A stretch of DNA of 64,000 nt from Paenibacillus durus ATCC 35681. GTDB lineage: Bacteria > Bacillota > Bacilli > Paenibacillales > Paenibacillaceae. This document shows, piece by piece, positions 8,160 to 16,263 of the stretch (position 1 is its first letter; each line of letters starts with the position of its first letter). The notes under the pieces are model-generated. The model was not told the origin of the DNA and made no database searches. It saw only the letters and a list, made by a program, of their open reading frames with translations. Location: the NCBI RefSeq assembly GCF_000993825.1, contig NZ_CP011114.1, positions 1,922,001 to 1,986,000 on the forward strand. Reading direction: 5' to 3'. The position numbers were made by a program, and so were the translations under genes.

Positions 8160-8314
8160 GGCGGAGCCACTAGAGCTGTACCGGTAGAAATGGAAGAAGG
8201 ATCCTCTGCAGTCCGGATGTTCACCGTCACCTCAATTTTCATCTCCTTCAGCTCCTGCAGAGCAGTGAGCAGCAGATCGGCAGCCGGCGACTTGCTTGCG
8301 GGTTCATTACTCAT
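8054..8314 (-). CDS. Hypothetical prophage protein upstream of the HTH frame
   Basis: The frame starts at ATG 8314, coupled to the preceding stop (ATGA overlap). The first 55 residues or so look natural ('LLLTALQELKEMKIEVTVNIRT'). After about 'PPWLDIT' the composition turns odd, while the good HTH coding begins in the neighbouring frame. Either this is the 5' half of a frameshifted HTH gene, or it is a short protein overlapping the next one. Confidence 0.45.
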   Translation of the reverse strand: MSNEPASKSPAADLLLTALQELKEMKIEVTVNIRTAEDPSSISTGTALVAPPWLDITRQRNCCRPYSPLQIFRSSWESDRGRCMSC

Positions 8315-8487
8315 CGGCCGTCCACATTAATGTACTTGTCCAGAACCTCATCCAGATTGGTACTGATTACCCCATGCTGGTCCAGGACCTTATGTATTGC
8401 TCCCCGTGCCAGCTGTTTAACAATGGCGTTCGATTGCTCCGGCGTACCGACCTGGAAAAAGTGAAGGCTATAACGTTTCTTCTTCAT
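8311..8487 (-). CDS. Small hypothetical prophage protein (58 aa)
   Basis: 58 residues from ATG 8487 with GAGAGGAG 8 nt upstream. The stop overlaps the next start (ATGA), showing translational coupling. It has a basic start ('MKKKRYSLHFFQ') and a helical body. It is the first gene of a short leftward operon that ends with the HTH protein. No family recognised. Confidence 0.6.
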   Translation of the reverse strand: MKKKRYSLHFFQVGTPEQSNAIVKQLARGAIHKVLDQHGVISTNLDEVLDKYINVDGR

Positions 8488-8650
8488 GGCATGAGCTCCT
8501 CTCGGATTTTCTATTGTTTTGACTGTGAAATCTAGTGGGGTGGATGGGATATGTACTTGCCCGAAATGAGGGTGAAAGGCAGCTGTATGGGGCTTATAAT
8601 GCGTCCAGTGAGATATTGTAAATTAAGGCGTGATGGTTAGTCACCGAAGC

Positions 8651-9133
8651 TTACTCCATTTCCTTCTTCGCGGGCTCCGAGAGTAAAAGTTCAAGCATTC
8701 CTAAAATTCGAGCTTTGTCCAATTTGTTTAGAACTTTTCCCTGCCATGTCACCCCCGGCATTTCAACAAATAATGAGAGTTCTTTAACCGGTAGTTCTGG
8801 CATGGATATGGTCTTGTTTCCCTTTCGCTCTTCTCGTTCGATTTTTACATATGCATCATCCAAAGCTTTATTGTAATCTGGGCTATCTTCCGTGTTGATT
8901 AACCAATCAATAAAAGTAAGGTGACCAGCCCTAAGCATTAATTCCTCATAACTGACATCAAAGTGTTGAGAGAACAGTTTGAGCAAGTCAGGTGATGGAA
9001 TTCCCTTCTGTCCATTTTCAATTTGACTGATATACGGATTAGAATATCCAATTTCCCCGGCTATTTGCGAAAGAGTCATTCCTTTGTCCATTCTTAATTT
9101 TTTAAGATATAAACCAAATTCTTTAGCGTCCAA
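8651..9133 (-). CDS. Prophage repressor, XRE (cI-like) family
   Basis: 160 residues. The N-terminal HTH_3 domain at about residues 8-62 has 'MTLSQIAGEIGYSNPYISQIENG' as the helix-turn-helix. The C-terminal half is charged and may mediate oligomerisation. No Ser-Lys autocleavage motif or metallopeptidase HExxH motif is visible, so RecA-stimulated self-cleavage is not evident. It is divergent from the Cro-like gene at 9264. The 130 bp between them hold two matching operators, the standard lysogeny switch layout. Confidence 0.9.
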   Translation of the reverse strand: MDAKEFGLYLKKLRMDKGMTLSQIAGEIGYSNPYISQIENGQKGIPSPDLLKLFSQHFDVSYEELMLRAGHLTFIDWLINTEDSPDYNKALDDAYVKIEREERKGNKTISMPELPVKELSLFVEMPGVTWQGKVLNKLDKARILGMLELLLSEPAKKEME

Positions 9134-9201
9134 TTCAACCGCTCCTTTTTCTTATTATTATAACATTATTAACTAAAAGGCAAATATTATTAAGATAAAA
9201 C

Positions 9202-9215
9202 TTGCTATTTAGCTA
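9202..9215. promoter_or_regulatory. Operator site 1 of the repressor/Cro region
   Basis: TTGCTATTTAGCTA is an imperfect copy of the dyad TTGCT-N4-AGCAA. It lies 30 bp (centre to centre) from the perfect copy at 9232-9245. Confidence 0.6.
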
Positions 9216-9231
9216 ATAAGTATGATATTGT

Positions 9232-9245
9232 TTGCTTATTAGCAA
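9232..9245. promoter_or_regulatory. Operator site 2 of the repressor/Cro region
   Basis: TTGCTTATTAGCAA is a perfect dyad with 5-bp arms, located 18 bp before the Cro-like start codon. It is well placed for repression of the rightward early promoter. Confidence 0.65.
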
Positions 9246-9263
9246 GAGAGGAGGTGCATTTCG

Positions 9264-9497
9264 ATGAAAATTAAGGTCAAGGATACTGACCGTCTTAATT
9301 CTTTGATCATTATGAAGGGCCTTAATAAAACTGATTTTGGTAAAGCAATCCAACGTTCTCAACCAATAACAATTCAAATCACTAACGGTGATCGTAACCC
9401 GTCACCAAGAACTGCGAAGCGCATCTGCGAAGTACTGGAATGCGAATGGTCCGAACTGTTTGAAATCGTAAAGACAACGCAGCAAGTAGCCAAATAA
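9264..9497 (+). CDS. Cro-like XRE-family regulator
   Basis: 77 residues, essentially a single HTH_3 domain ('LNSLIIMKGLNKTDFGKAI', 'QPITIQITNGDRNPSPRTAKRICEVLECEW'). It starts at ATG 9264 with GAGGAGGTG 9 nt upstream. Divergent from the repressor and first of the rightward early genes, it should act as the antagonist (Cro) of the switch. Confidence 0.85.
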   Translation: MKIKVKDTDRLNSLIIMKGLNKTDFGKAIQRSQPITIQITNGDRNPSPRTAKRICEVLECEWSELFEIVKTTQQVAK

Positions 9498-9624
9498 TCC
9501 GCAACAATGCCATGTTCCAGTATTCCACGGACAATGATGATATAAGCACACCTCCGAAGGCTCCCAGCCGCTAAACGTTGCTTAGATCGTCAGCAGTACA
9601 GCTTTAAGAAGGAGATGAAACATT

Positions 9625-9957
9625 ATGCAAACACCAGCCAAGCCCGCTACCGTCCAAGTCCCAGCGCATCTGTACAAGGATCGCTATTGGCGCGGAACGC
9701 TGCACTTGTTTACGAAGCACAGTCTGCTGCACCGGTACTTCACCTCGAAATACTTCGACCTTGAGGAGGGAACTATTGAATCGGCAGCACTGAAACGGCT
9801 GTCCCGACCTTGGAGCCAATCAGAGAAGTTCATGCTGAACTTGGCGTTGCATCTGTTCAATGAGAATCTGGCAAAGGTGAACCTGTCGGATATGGATCAC
9901 CTTAACGGCTTTAATAAGCAGCTTGTCATGGAGGCGCTCCGGTTGCGGTTTGGATAA
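9625..9957 (+). CDS. Hypothetical prophage early protein
   Basis: 110 residues from ATG 9625 (AAGGAGATG upstream). The chain contains 'GTLHLFTKHSLLHRYFTSKYFDLEEGTIESAALKRL'-type sequence and a C-terminal 'LNGFNKQLVMEALRLRF' helix. I recall this pattern as a conserved small protein of Bacilli and their phages without known function. It lies in the rightward early operon between cro and the replication genes. Confidence 0.7.
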   Translation: MQTPAKPATVQVPAHLYKDRYWRGTLHLFTKHSLLHRYFTSKYFDLEEGTIESAALKRLSRPWSQSEKFMLNLALHLFNENLAKVNLSDMDHLNGFNKQLVMEALRLRFG

Positions 9958-10082
9958 TGGCCTTCCAGCTTGTATTTTAGCGTCATTCATATTCAGACAA
10001 AGCAAATACACCTGTAAAACCGTACAGGTATTCCCAACCTAATTTTTTATTAAGATTGTCAGCAAGAGAGGGGATGTGAGGC

Positions 10083-10379
10083 ATGTATCCAATCGAAGAA
10101 CAGGAGGTAACAGCGGTATATGATCCGATTGATGATGAATGGACCGTATACTCCAGTTGCCGGAAGTATATCACCAAGCTGCTGAAGGTAGCGGGGGAAC
10201 CGTACTGGAAGGAAGAAGAGATTGGTCGGACCGGGACGGTGCGGATCGTGGCTGGCAAGTGGAAGCTTGCCGGAAAGCAGATCCGGTTCGGTGTTGTCCC
10301 TGCATCACGGCCCATTTCAGAAGAAGAACGGCAGGCCCGGCGTGATCGCTTAGCAAATGCGCGTAACCTTAGCCCCTAA
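10083..10379 (+). CDS. Hypothetical prophage protein
   Basis: 98 residues from ATG 10083 with GAGAGGGGATG upstream. Beta-rich N-terminal part ('VTAVYDPIDDEWTVYSS') and a basic helical C-terminus. No family recognised. Confidence 0.6.
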   Translation: MYPIEEQEVTAVYDPIDDEWTVYSSCRKYITKLLKVAGEPYWKEEEIGRTGTVRIVAGKWKLAGKQIRFGVVPASRPISEEERQARRDRLANARNLSP

Positions 10380-10523
10380 TGCGTTCTCCTTCGCTTCCCA
10401 TGCTGCAACTATATTAGCTTGGGAGAAGGTGACAGAGCAAAGAGGTAGATTTATCTGTAAATGTAATGAAATGCTTCAAATCGTGGCTTAAGATAGGCAA
10501 AACCTATTAAGGAGGACTCATAC

Positions 10524-10874
10524 ATGCGAAATCAAAGAGCAAGACGCAATACACCGACAGTAATCATCCAGCAGGCCCCACCAGCCCACCCAATGCCGGA
10601 GCTCGTGGAACGGAAACCGGAGATTGATCCGCAGCAGTTCCTTCAGCAGCTCGGCCAGATGGTCATGCAGCAGCAGACAGCCCAGTTGCAATCGGAGACG
10701 ATGGACGTCAAAGAGGCGGCAGCTTATCTGAGAATATCCGCCTGGAGCGTGTACGATATGTGCCGGACAAAGGATCTACCGTTCTTCCGAATCCGGAGCC
10801 GTATCTTCTTCCGCCGGCATGAACTGGAGCGCTGGATAAGCGAGAACACCAATGTATGCGGCGGCGAGAGGTAG
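10524..10874 (+). CDS. Helix-turn-helix (excisionase-like) regulator
   Basis: 116 residues. The N-terminal half is Gln/Pro-rich and probably disordered. The C-terminal half (about 55-108) is a MerR/AlpA-type HTH: 'MDVKEAAAYLRISAWSVYDM', then 'RSRIFFRRHELERWI'. The start ATG 10524 has AAGGAGG 8 nt upstream. Same architecture as the leftward HTH gene at 7938. A role in excision or early gene control is likely but not shown. Confidence 0.75.
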   Translation: MRNQRARRNTPTVIIQQAPPAHPMPELVERKPEIDPQQFLQQLGQMVMQQQTAQLQSETMDVKEAAAYLRISAWSVYDMCRTKDLPFFRIRSRIFFRRHELERWISENTNVCGGER

Positions 10875-10883
10875 GGGGAGAGA

Positions 10884-11180
10884 ATGACAACAGCACAAAG
10901 ATTCGTTTCCCTCCGGCTGCTGGAGCTGCTCGGCAGCCTGACTGCTAAACGCCATGAGATTGAGCGCGTCGGTATTCGGCTTGAGGTGTTAGCTGATCTT
11001 CATGAGCAGGTCGTTAATGCTCTATTCCAGGTGAATGGCATAGATCCTGCTCAGGCGAACACGCTCTGGCTCACGCTGGAGGATTACGTATCTGGACGTA
11101 TTAAGGACTTCGAACTGTTGAGCTTGCTGGCCGGGGCCGGGGCGGTGGTGACGCTATGTGACGACTCGGCGAGTAAATAA
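10884..11180 (+). CDS. Hypothetical helical prophage protein
   Basis: 98 residues from ATG 10884 (AGGGGGAGAG upstream). Leu-rich amphipathic helices throughout. The 3' end overlaps the start of the replication-organiser gene at 11158 by 23 bp, so the two are probably coupled. No family recognised. Confidence 0.6.
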   Translation: MTTAQRFVSLRLLELLGSLTAKRHEIERVGIRLEVLADLHEQVVNALFQVNGIDPAQANTLWLTLEDYVSGRIKDFELLSLLAGAGAVVTLCDDSASK

Positions 11181-11826
11181 GAAGGGCGCCAAAGCCCCGC
11201 CATTCACCCGGATTGTAAATGAATCTCTGCAGGACAATCTCCTTAGCTTCAAGGCTCGGGGTTTGCTCGCTTATATGCTCTCGAAACCGGACTCGTTCAG
11301 ATTTCATATTGATGAGCTGGTGAAACATGGTACTGACGGTAAGGACAGTGTACGGGCTGGATTAAAGGAACTGGAACAATGTGGGTACATCAAACGATAT
11401 TCCGTTAAGGAGAAGGGGAAAATCCAGTCCTGGGAGATGGATATTTACGAGAAACCAGAATCGGGTTTTCCAGTTGTGGAAAATCCAACGCTATTAACTA
11501 ATGATAAAGAACTAACGAATGAAAAAGAAAAAGATATTAAAAGATACATCAGTCTTCCGACTGACGATCCCTTCCTCAAAATATATGAGATTCACTTCAG
11601 AAAAACTCTGAAAAAGAACCACCCGAAGATCACTGAGCTGCAGCTTCAGCACATCATGAGAAATATCGAATTATTGGCAGATTACGAGGTCACGGAAGAG
11701 GAGTTTGATGAGGCCGTTAAGGAGCACTTGGAGCAACTTCCTGTAAAGAACAACGGTAGCATCCTGGCGTTTATCAAAACGTTCATGCGCCGTTTTGAGA
11801 TTCCTTATTCTGAGTGGATGGAATAA
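11158..11826 (+). CDS. Phage replication organiser-like protein (N-terminal winged helix)
   Basis: 222 residues. The N-terminal 90 residues match the winged-helix start common in Firmicute phage replication initiators: 'FTRIVNESLQDNLLSFKARGLLAYMLSKPDSFRFHIDELVKHGTDG', with 'AGLKELEQCGYIKR' as the recognition/wing region. A charged linker follows at 110-125, then a helical C-terminal part. It probably binds the element's origin or helps load the helicase. No dnaC-like loader or helicase gene follows, so replication would depend on the host. Confidence 0.75.
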   Translation: MTTRRVNKKGAKAPPFTRIVNESLQDNLLSFKARGLLAYMLSKPDSFRFHIDELVKHGTDGKDSVRAGLKELEQCGYIKRYSVKEKGKIQSWEMDIYEKPESGFPVVENPTLLTNDKELTNEKEKDIKRYISLPTDDPFLKIYEIHFRKTLKKNHPKITELQLQHIMRNIELLADYEVTEEEFDEAVKEHLEQLPVKNNGSILAFIKTFMRRFEIPYSEWME

Positions 11827-11883
11827 AAAATTATTGGTTTTATAACAGGAAAGATCACTTTTTAAATTCGGGAGGTGCAGCAG

Positions 11884-12228
11884 GTGACGAAAGAGACCTT
11901 TCTCACTAAACAAAATGAAGAGCTAACAGAGAGATTTCTTTACGAAGCCGGGATTTATAAAACGATAGGCAAAGAGCACGAATTTCTTTTCAAGATTGAT
12001 CAGGCGTTGAAGAAGCTGGAGCCAATGGGAGCGGACATCATTTATCGTAAATACTTGTCTCCCGAAGCAGATTACATTCGGCATCAAACAATCTATAAAG
12101 AGGTTGGCTTGAGCTCGGCCATGTATAGAAAACACCGACTGCAGGCACTTACCATGCTGGCTGTGGAACTGGAGATTATCCAGTTCAACGATGATACCGG
12201 GCCTGTATTGAAAATGGGAGATCATTAG
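11884..12228 (+). CDS. ArpU/RinA-type late transcription regulator-like protein
   Basis: 114 residues from GTG 11884. GGGAGG is 8 nt upstream, whereas GTG 11875 would overlap it. The C-terminal half resembles the sigma-region-4-like fold of ArpU family phage regulators ('IIYRKYLS...IYKEVGLSSAMYRKHRLQALTMLAVELEI'). Such proteins usually sit at the end of the early module and switch on late genes. The position here, just before the remaining late-type genes, fits. Confidence 0.65.
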   Translation: MTKETFLTKQNEELTERFLYEAGIYKTIGKEHEFLFKIDQALKKLEPMGADIIYRKYLSPEADYIRHQTIYKEVGLSSAMYRKHRLQALTMLAVELEIIQFNDDTGPVLKMGDH

Positions 12229-12261
12229 ATATACCAATGAACTTGAAAGGAGGTGGTCTTC

Positions 12262-12351
12262 ATGTCCATGGAAGAACTAGCCCGCAGGTGGCGGCATAAC
12301 CAGACCCAGTACTTGATCATCCTACGTAATCTTAAACGAAAGGAGAAATAG
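12262..12351 (+). CDS. 29-residue small protein
   Basis: ATG 12262 is preceded by a perfect AAGGAGGTG. The 29 codons end at TAG 12351, 3 nt before the next gene, whose own ribosome binding site lies inside this reading frame. The product is basic ('MSMEELARRWRHNQTQYL'-like). It may be a real microprotein or a leader that couples translation. Confidence 0.5.
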   Translation: MSMEELARRWRHNQTQYLIILRNLKRKEK

Positions 12352-12354
12352 AAC

Positions 12355-13479
12355 ATGAAAATTTCGGAGTCATTCTTCCGCTTTAACGCCCTGAAAAACG
12401 AGCTTGTGAATCAGATTTCTGCTTTAAAGCTGGCCTTGGAGCAAGCAGACAGCGACATTTATTACTGCCAGCGTCGTATACTCGGCAGCTTCGCCGCAGT
12501 GTCCATTCACCGGGATAAGCAGAAGGGAAAGCATGATTGGCCTCTGCTGAGACAGCAGTATGATGTTGAAGCCACACTTCGGAAGCCAGCCTATTCCCCA
12601 GTTAATGCGCTGGCGACACTTCGGATATATAGCCGGAAGATCAGAGGAATCCAGAACGAGCTTTTTGGACTTCGGAGCAAGGTAAGGAAAACTCTGCTCG
12701 AGCTGGATTCGCTGGCCGAGCAGCTCCGTGAAAAAAAGTGCAGTAACAAGGTACAGGATAGGCTGCTCCAGATTAGCAATTTAACTGAAGTTGCTAAGAA
12801 AGTTCTGAATAAGCGGTGCGGAGAACCATTGGGGGCAGCGCACCTCATCCATTCCTTGTTTACAGATGGCTGGACCATGAATAAACAGACTTTCCTGCAG
12901 CTGATAACGCTGCCGAACGGCAAGGATTTGAAAGAGGAGCGGAGTCGAGAGGAGCTTCTGTCACTTATTCCGGAACAGATCGGATTTGAGGAATTAAACA
13001 GATTGGTATTTATGGATCTGATCGAGGATAGCAAGGACCGGTATCTGTTTGAAGCTTTTCGCTTTGAATTTGGTGAAGCGCTTATGCGTAATGAGGCGCT
13101 TGGTCTTGAGTTGTTTGATGAGGTGATGTTTGCAAATCTTGGATTCGCCGAATCATTGAGTACTGACTCAGGTCAGAGTTTTGCGCCCGTGCCGATTAAA
13201 AAGTACCAAAGCTTTATCGGATCTGCAGAATTTAAACATTTGATCCGTGACCCGTACGTGATGGATTTAGCAGAATCTATGACGGGATATAATGGTTTGA
13301 CATTGATGGATGTTCTTGCTGGTTTTGAAAATTCAGTATCTGTGAACGAAAATGGTAGACGCTCAATTCGATTAGAGTCTGTGGAAGCAAACCTGCTTCC
13401 AGAAGGATTCTTCAAAAAAGCTATTGAGTTAATAGATTTGGCTGGCCAACCCCAAGGCCGGTGGCAGAAAGGAGAATAG
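12355..13479 (+). CDS. Hypothetical prophage protein (374 aa)
   Basis: 374 residues from ATG 12355 with AAAGGAG upstream. The first 150 residues are helical with coiled-coil character. The remainder has a mixed alpha/beta composition with 'LLPEGFFKKAIELIDLAG' near the end. No catalytic signature, Cys cluster or membrane segment is apparent. It lies between the regulator and the late region. I do not recognise it. Confidence 0.6.
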   Translation: MKISESFFRFNALKNELVNQISALKLALEQADSDIYYCQRRILGSFAAVSIHRDKQKGKHDWPLLRQQYDVEATLRKPAYSPVNALATLRIYSRKIRGIQNELFGLRSKVRKTLLELDSLAEQLREKKCSNKVQDRLLQISNLTEVAKKVLNKRCGEPLGAAHLIHSLFTDGWTMNKQTFLQLITLPNGKDLKEERSREELLSLIPEQIGFEELNRLVFMDLIEDSKDRYLFEAFRFEFGEALMRNEALGLELFDEVMFANLGFAESLSTDSGQSFAPVPIKKYQSFIGSAEFKHLIRDPYVMDLAESMTGYNGLTLMDVLAGFENSVSVNENGRRSIRLESVEANLLPEGFFKKAIELIDLAGQPQGRWQKGE

Positions 13480-13517
13480 GTATTAGTATGGTTCAACAAC
13501 CGGGAGGAGAATACGAA

Positions 13518-13808
13518 ATGGATATTTCAATCTGGGCACAGCTGAATCAAGTCAAGATGCGGGTGCTTGAACTGACCAGCGCGCTGATGGAAGAAGATGA
13601 AGAGGTATTTACCAGAGAACAAGCTATTCTGGATCTGATGGATATCTCCAAGGAGCTCTTTTATCTGGAAGAGAAGGCCATGAATCAGATGGATCGAACC
13701 GATAGGAGGCAGGTTTCCGAACTGGCCGCGTACAAGGACAGCCTTCGTCAAACGAAAAACGCCTCCGGTGCGCCAACACCAGAGACGTTCGATAAATCAG
13801 TTATGTAA
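13518..13808 (+). CDS. Hypothetical acidic prophage protein
   Basis: 96 residues from ATG 13518, chosen because GGGAGGAG lies 8 nt upstream and the upstream part of the open frame overlaps the previous gene. Acidic and helical ('ALMEEDEEVFTREQAILDLMDISKELFYLEEKA'). No family recognised. Confidence 0.6.
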   Translation: MDISIWAQLNQVKMRVLELTSALMEEDEEVFTREQAILDLMDISKELFYLEEKAMNQMDRTDRRQVSELAAYKDSLRQTKNASGAPTPETFDKSVM

Positions 13809-14070
13809 TTCCTACTGAAATGAATTATACCGCATCCTGCTTATAGGAATCAACTATTAAAATTTAATCTTTTATTGTCAGGGGGAATAAAGTTGTGTGC
13901 AAAATCAGTGTGGAGGAACGGGCACGGCCGCCCACATCAATTTTAAGCTGACTTTCGTGTTATCTGCATAGCGTTTTTCAACCTTTGTAGATGAACGAAG
14001 GTAAACATATCCACTAATCCGCAAGGCCTGTCAAAACATGAGATTTAACAGGGAAGGAGGTGTATCTTGA

Positions 14071-14268
14071 ATGAACCGATCCGAACAGAAGCGAATCGCA
14101 GACCTGGAGTCGATCCGGACTGAAGAGAATACTCATATTGTGGATTCGGCAATCTCCAGCGGGGCGACCGCTGAAGCGACTGCGCTCCATATTATGCAGC
14201 AACGGGCAGAAGCAAATAAAATGGTTGATCATATTGCAGCTTATGCAAATCTAAATCGCATGAAGTAG
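14071..14268 (+). CDS. Small hypothetical prophage protein (65 aa)
   Basis: 65 residues from ATG 14071 with AAGGAGGTG 9 nt upstream. A polar N-terminus is followed by an Ala-rich helix. It lies just before the coiled-coil gene at 14311, probably in the same transcript. No family recognised. Confidence 0.6.
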   Translation: MNRSEQKRIADLESIRTEENTHIVDSAISSGATAEATALHIMQQRAEANKMVDHIAAYANLNRMK

Positions 14269-14310
14269 GGTTTATCACAGTTTCATATCAACTACAAGGA
14301 GAGATAACAG

Positions 14311-15234
14311 ATGATTAAAGAAATTGAAATTTTTGAGCAAACACGCGCTAATATCGATTCTCGTATTAAGCAACTGACTACAGAAGTAGGGCAGAGGAAA
14401 GATCAGCATGAAAAAGCTGTTTCCAAGTACAAGGATATGATGCTGGAGGATAGTGCCGGCATTAAATCATACACTACTGCTGAGCTGAACAAAGCCAAAA
14501 TGCGCGCTGATGAATTGGCCAGTGAGATCGGAGTTGCTGAAGAACGCCTGCAGATGGTTGAGGCTGGAAAGAATGAAAAGCTCAAGACTCTAATAGTAGA
14601 TGTTCAGAAAGGCTGGGAGCGCGAAATCGCGAAACTGAATGATAAGGTTACAGCAGTATTTGAAGCTGCTCGCGAACATCGGGCTAAACTGACACTTGAA
14701 ATTCAGAAGGGGCATGAGTTGTACCTTCAAGCTAAGGAATTATTACGAGAGCTAAATCAGGCAGAACACATTGTGGGGATGAATTATGACAAGCGAACAA
14801 ATAGATTGGGCGTACCAGAGAAGCCGCTGGTCAAGGAGCTCCGTGACATTAGCTATTATTCAATTACAGACAAGTGTGTCATTCCTCATGAGGATGAGCT
14901 TATCAAAGCTTATCAAAAGGGAGAAGTAGCAGCGTGGATCGATCATTATGCCAAAACTGGTGAAGTGGTCACGAATGAAGCATTGAGAAAACATGATGAA
15001 AAGCCTATAGCTAAAGCAATCGGAGGTGTTAAGGGAGTCCTTGAACAGGTGAAGAGGGTTATCCCTAAATTCGGGCAAGAAGATATTAAGAGTATCACAA
15101 TTCAATCACCCGATAACCGCAAAGCGTTCGAGAGATGGAAGAGCGAAAATCCAGATGCTCATGTGGTTGAGGTTGATGGGGAGACATCAACTCAAGATGC
15201 ATTAAAAATTCGTTATGTTCCGGTTAAGAGGTAA
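14311..15234 (+). CDS. Coiled-coil hypothetical prophage protein (307 aa)
   Basis: 307 residues from ATG 14311 (AAGGAGAG upstream). Residues 1-170 form a long predicted coiled coil. The rest is a smaller globular-looking domain with 'IAKAIGGVKGVLEQVKRVIPKF' and a C-terminal 'IRYVPVKR'. No enzyme motif and no membrane segment. The region resembles nothing I can name. Confidence 0.6.
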   Translation: MIKEIEIFEQTRANIDSRIKQLTTEVGQRKDQHEKAVSKYKDMMLEDSAGIKSYTTAELNKAKMRADELASEIGVAEERLQMVEAGKNEKLKTLIVDVQKGWEREIAKLNDKVTAVFEAAREHRAKLTLEIQKGHELYLQAKELLRELNQAEHIVGMNYDKRTNRLGVPEKPLVKELRDISYYSITDKCVIPHEDELIKAYQKGEVAAWIDHYAKTGEVVTNEALRKHDEKPIAKAIGGVKGVLEQVKRVIPKFGQEDIKSITIQSPDNRKAFERWKSENPDAHVVEVDGETSTQDALKIRYVPVKR

Positions 15235-15249
15235 CGAAATATACCAAAA

Positions 15250-15416
15250 AATCTAATGGAATATGCAGGTGTAGTCCATGAAATTTTAGGCATTTGGACC
15301 ATGAGCGAAAGCAGTTCCAGAAGTAGAAGACAAAGAACCATGTAAATCAAGGCAAGAAATACTATTTCCGTGGTGCCTCTGTTTTGAACAAAGAAAAGAA
15401 GAACAGCAAGGGGTAA
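15250..15416 (+). pseudogene. Possible decayed gene end
   Basis: Short open stretches read 'YAGVVHEILGIW' and, in another frame, 'VNQGKKYYFRGASVLNKEKKNSKG' with a stop at 15414-15416, 21 bp before a strong terminator. They look like broken pieces of one small phage gene. Support is weak. Confidence 0.3.
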
Positions 15417-15437
15417 GCGCTGGAATCATTTTAATGT

Positions 15438-15475
15438 AGAGCCGGGAGGATCGCGGGTCCTCCCGGCTCTTAAAA
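15438..15475 (+). terminator. Strong terminator in the prophage
   Basis: AGAGCCGGGAGGA (15438-15450) is a perfect 13-bp complement of 15458-15470, with a 7-nt loop, followed by TAAAAA. It can act in both directions. Confidence 0.8.
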
Positions 15476-15483
15476 ATAGGTGT

Positions 15484-15672
15484 GGGTGCGCTGACGCCCG
15501 ACTCTCGTTCAGATTTTATTTCAAAAAATTACTTTCGCTTTCCCTTTGGCTGGACAAAATGGAGGACGTTTTAATTTTTCACTTCGAATTAAGAGATAGA
15601 AATTACTAATAGAACTGCTCCAGTTCAAAGCGAAAGTGACACGATTTTATCTTTGAAAGTGTTACAGAAACT
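15484..15672 (+). repeat. Structured non-coding element, copy A
   Basis: This stretch shares order and spacing of motifs with copy B (23411-23600). The shared parts are a GGGTGCGC...GCCCGA hairpin, AGATTTTA, a stem arm ACTTTCGCTTT (15531-15541), TTCGAATT, and the opposite arm AAAGCGAAAGT (15627-15637) 85 nt later. A second GAAAGTG follows at 15655. No gene lies within it. It precedes the gene ending at 16261. Confidence 0.6.
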
Positions 15673-15760
15673 ATATGTAGGAGGAATTGATCATTCCCCA
15701 AATTGGGGTTTTGAATTACCGCATGCGGAGGTGAGATAGATATTTAGTATCGAAAAAACT

Positions 15761-16261
15761 ATGGAAATGGCGGCCTTTGCCGAATCGAAAAGTGAGTTTG
15801 TCCATGGAAAGCTCAGCTCTTTATGCGACAAAGGCAAGCGTATATTGATCGAGTATGAAATGCCCGCAGTTATCGCTGTGAATTATCTGACCATATGGCA
15901 GTTGACGGTCCTACTCAAAAGATTCAAATGGGGCGCCGAATCAGATCAGGCAAGCGATTCTATGAAGGATGATCTCAAGTCAATACTTCCTAGGATCGAG
16001 GGGATGCTGCAGCTGCGGGTCGCAACAGCGTTGAACTGGGAGTTCCTTTGCCACCAGTGCGAAATGAACTTAACGCCTGTTCAGTTAATTAGGAGTTTGC
16101 TCGAACCATATATGTCAGGACTCGTGAACAAAGAGGATCTGTTTATTATCGGTCTGCTTTCTTCTGATAAACCGGTCACAGTCGAGTCATATATCGAAAC
16201 GATTGACAAAATACCTTGGATGGAATCATCCAATACAGAAGAAGAGCGAGGTGAACAATAA
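15761..16261 (+). CDS. Hypothetical protein upstream of the tape measure gene
   Basis: 166 residues from ATG 15761, ending 2 bp before the tape measure start. That ATG has no ribosome binding site. GGAGG at 15727-15731 is 8 nt before an in-frame ATA (15740) that would add 'IFSIEKT' to the N-terminus, so initiation at a near-cognate codon is possible. Genes in this position usually encode tail assembly chaperones, but the sequence (helical, 'IAVNYLTIWQLTVLLKRFKW', 'LTPVQLIRSLLEPYMSGLV') is not a recognisable chaperone. Confidence 0.65.
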   Translation: MEMAAFAESKSEFVHGKLSSLCDKGKRILIEYEMPAVIAVNYLTIWQLTVLLKRFKWGAESDQASDSMKDDLKSILPRIEGMLQLRVATALNWEFLCHQCEMNLTPVQLIRSLLEPYMSGLVNKEDLFIIGLLSSDKPVTVESYIETIDKIPWMESSNTEEERGEQ

Positions 16262-16263
16262 TT

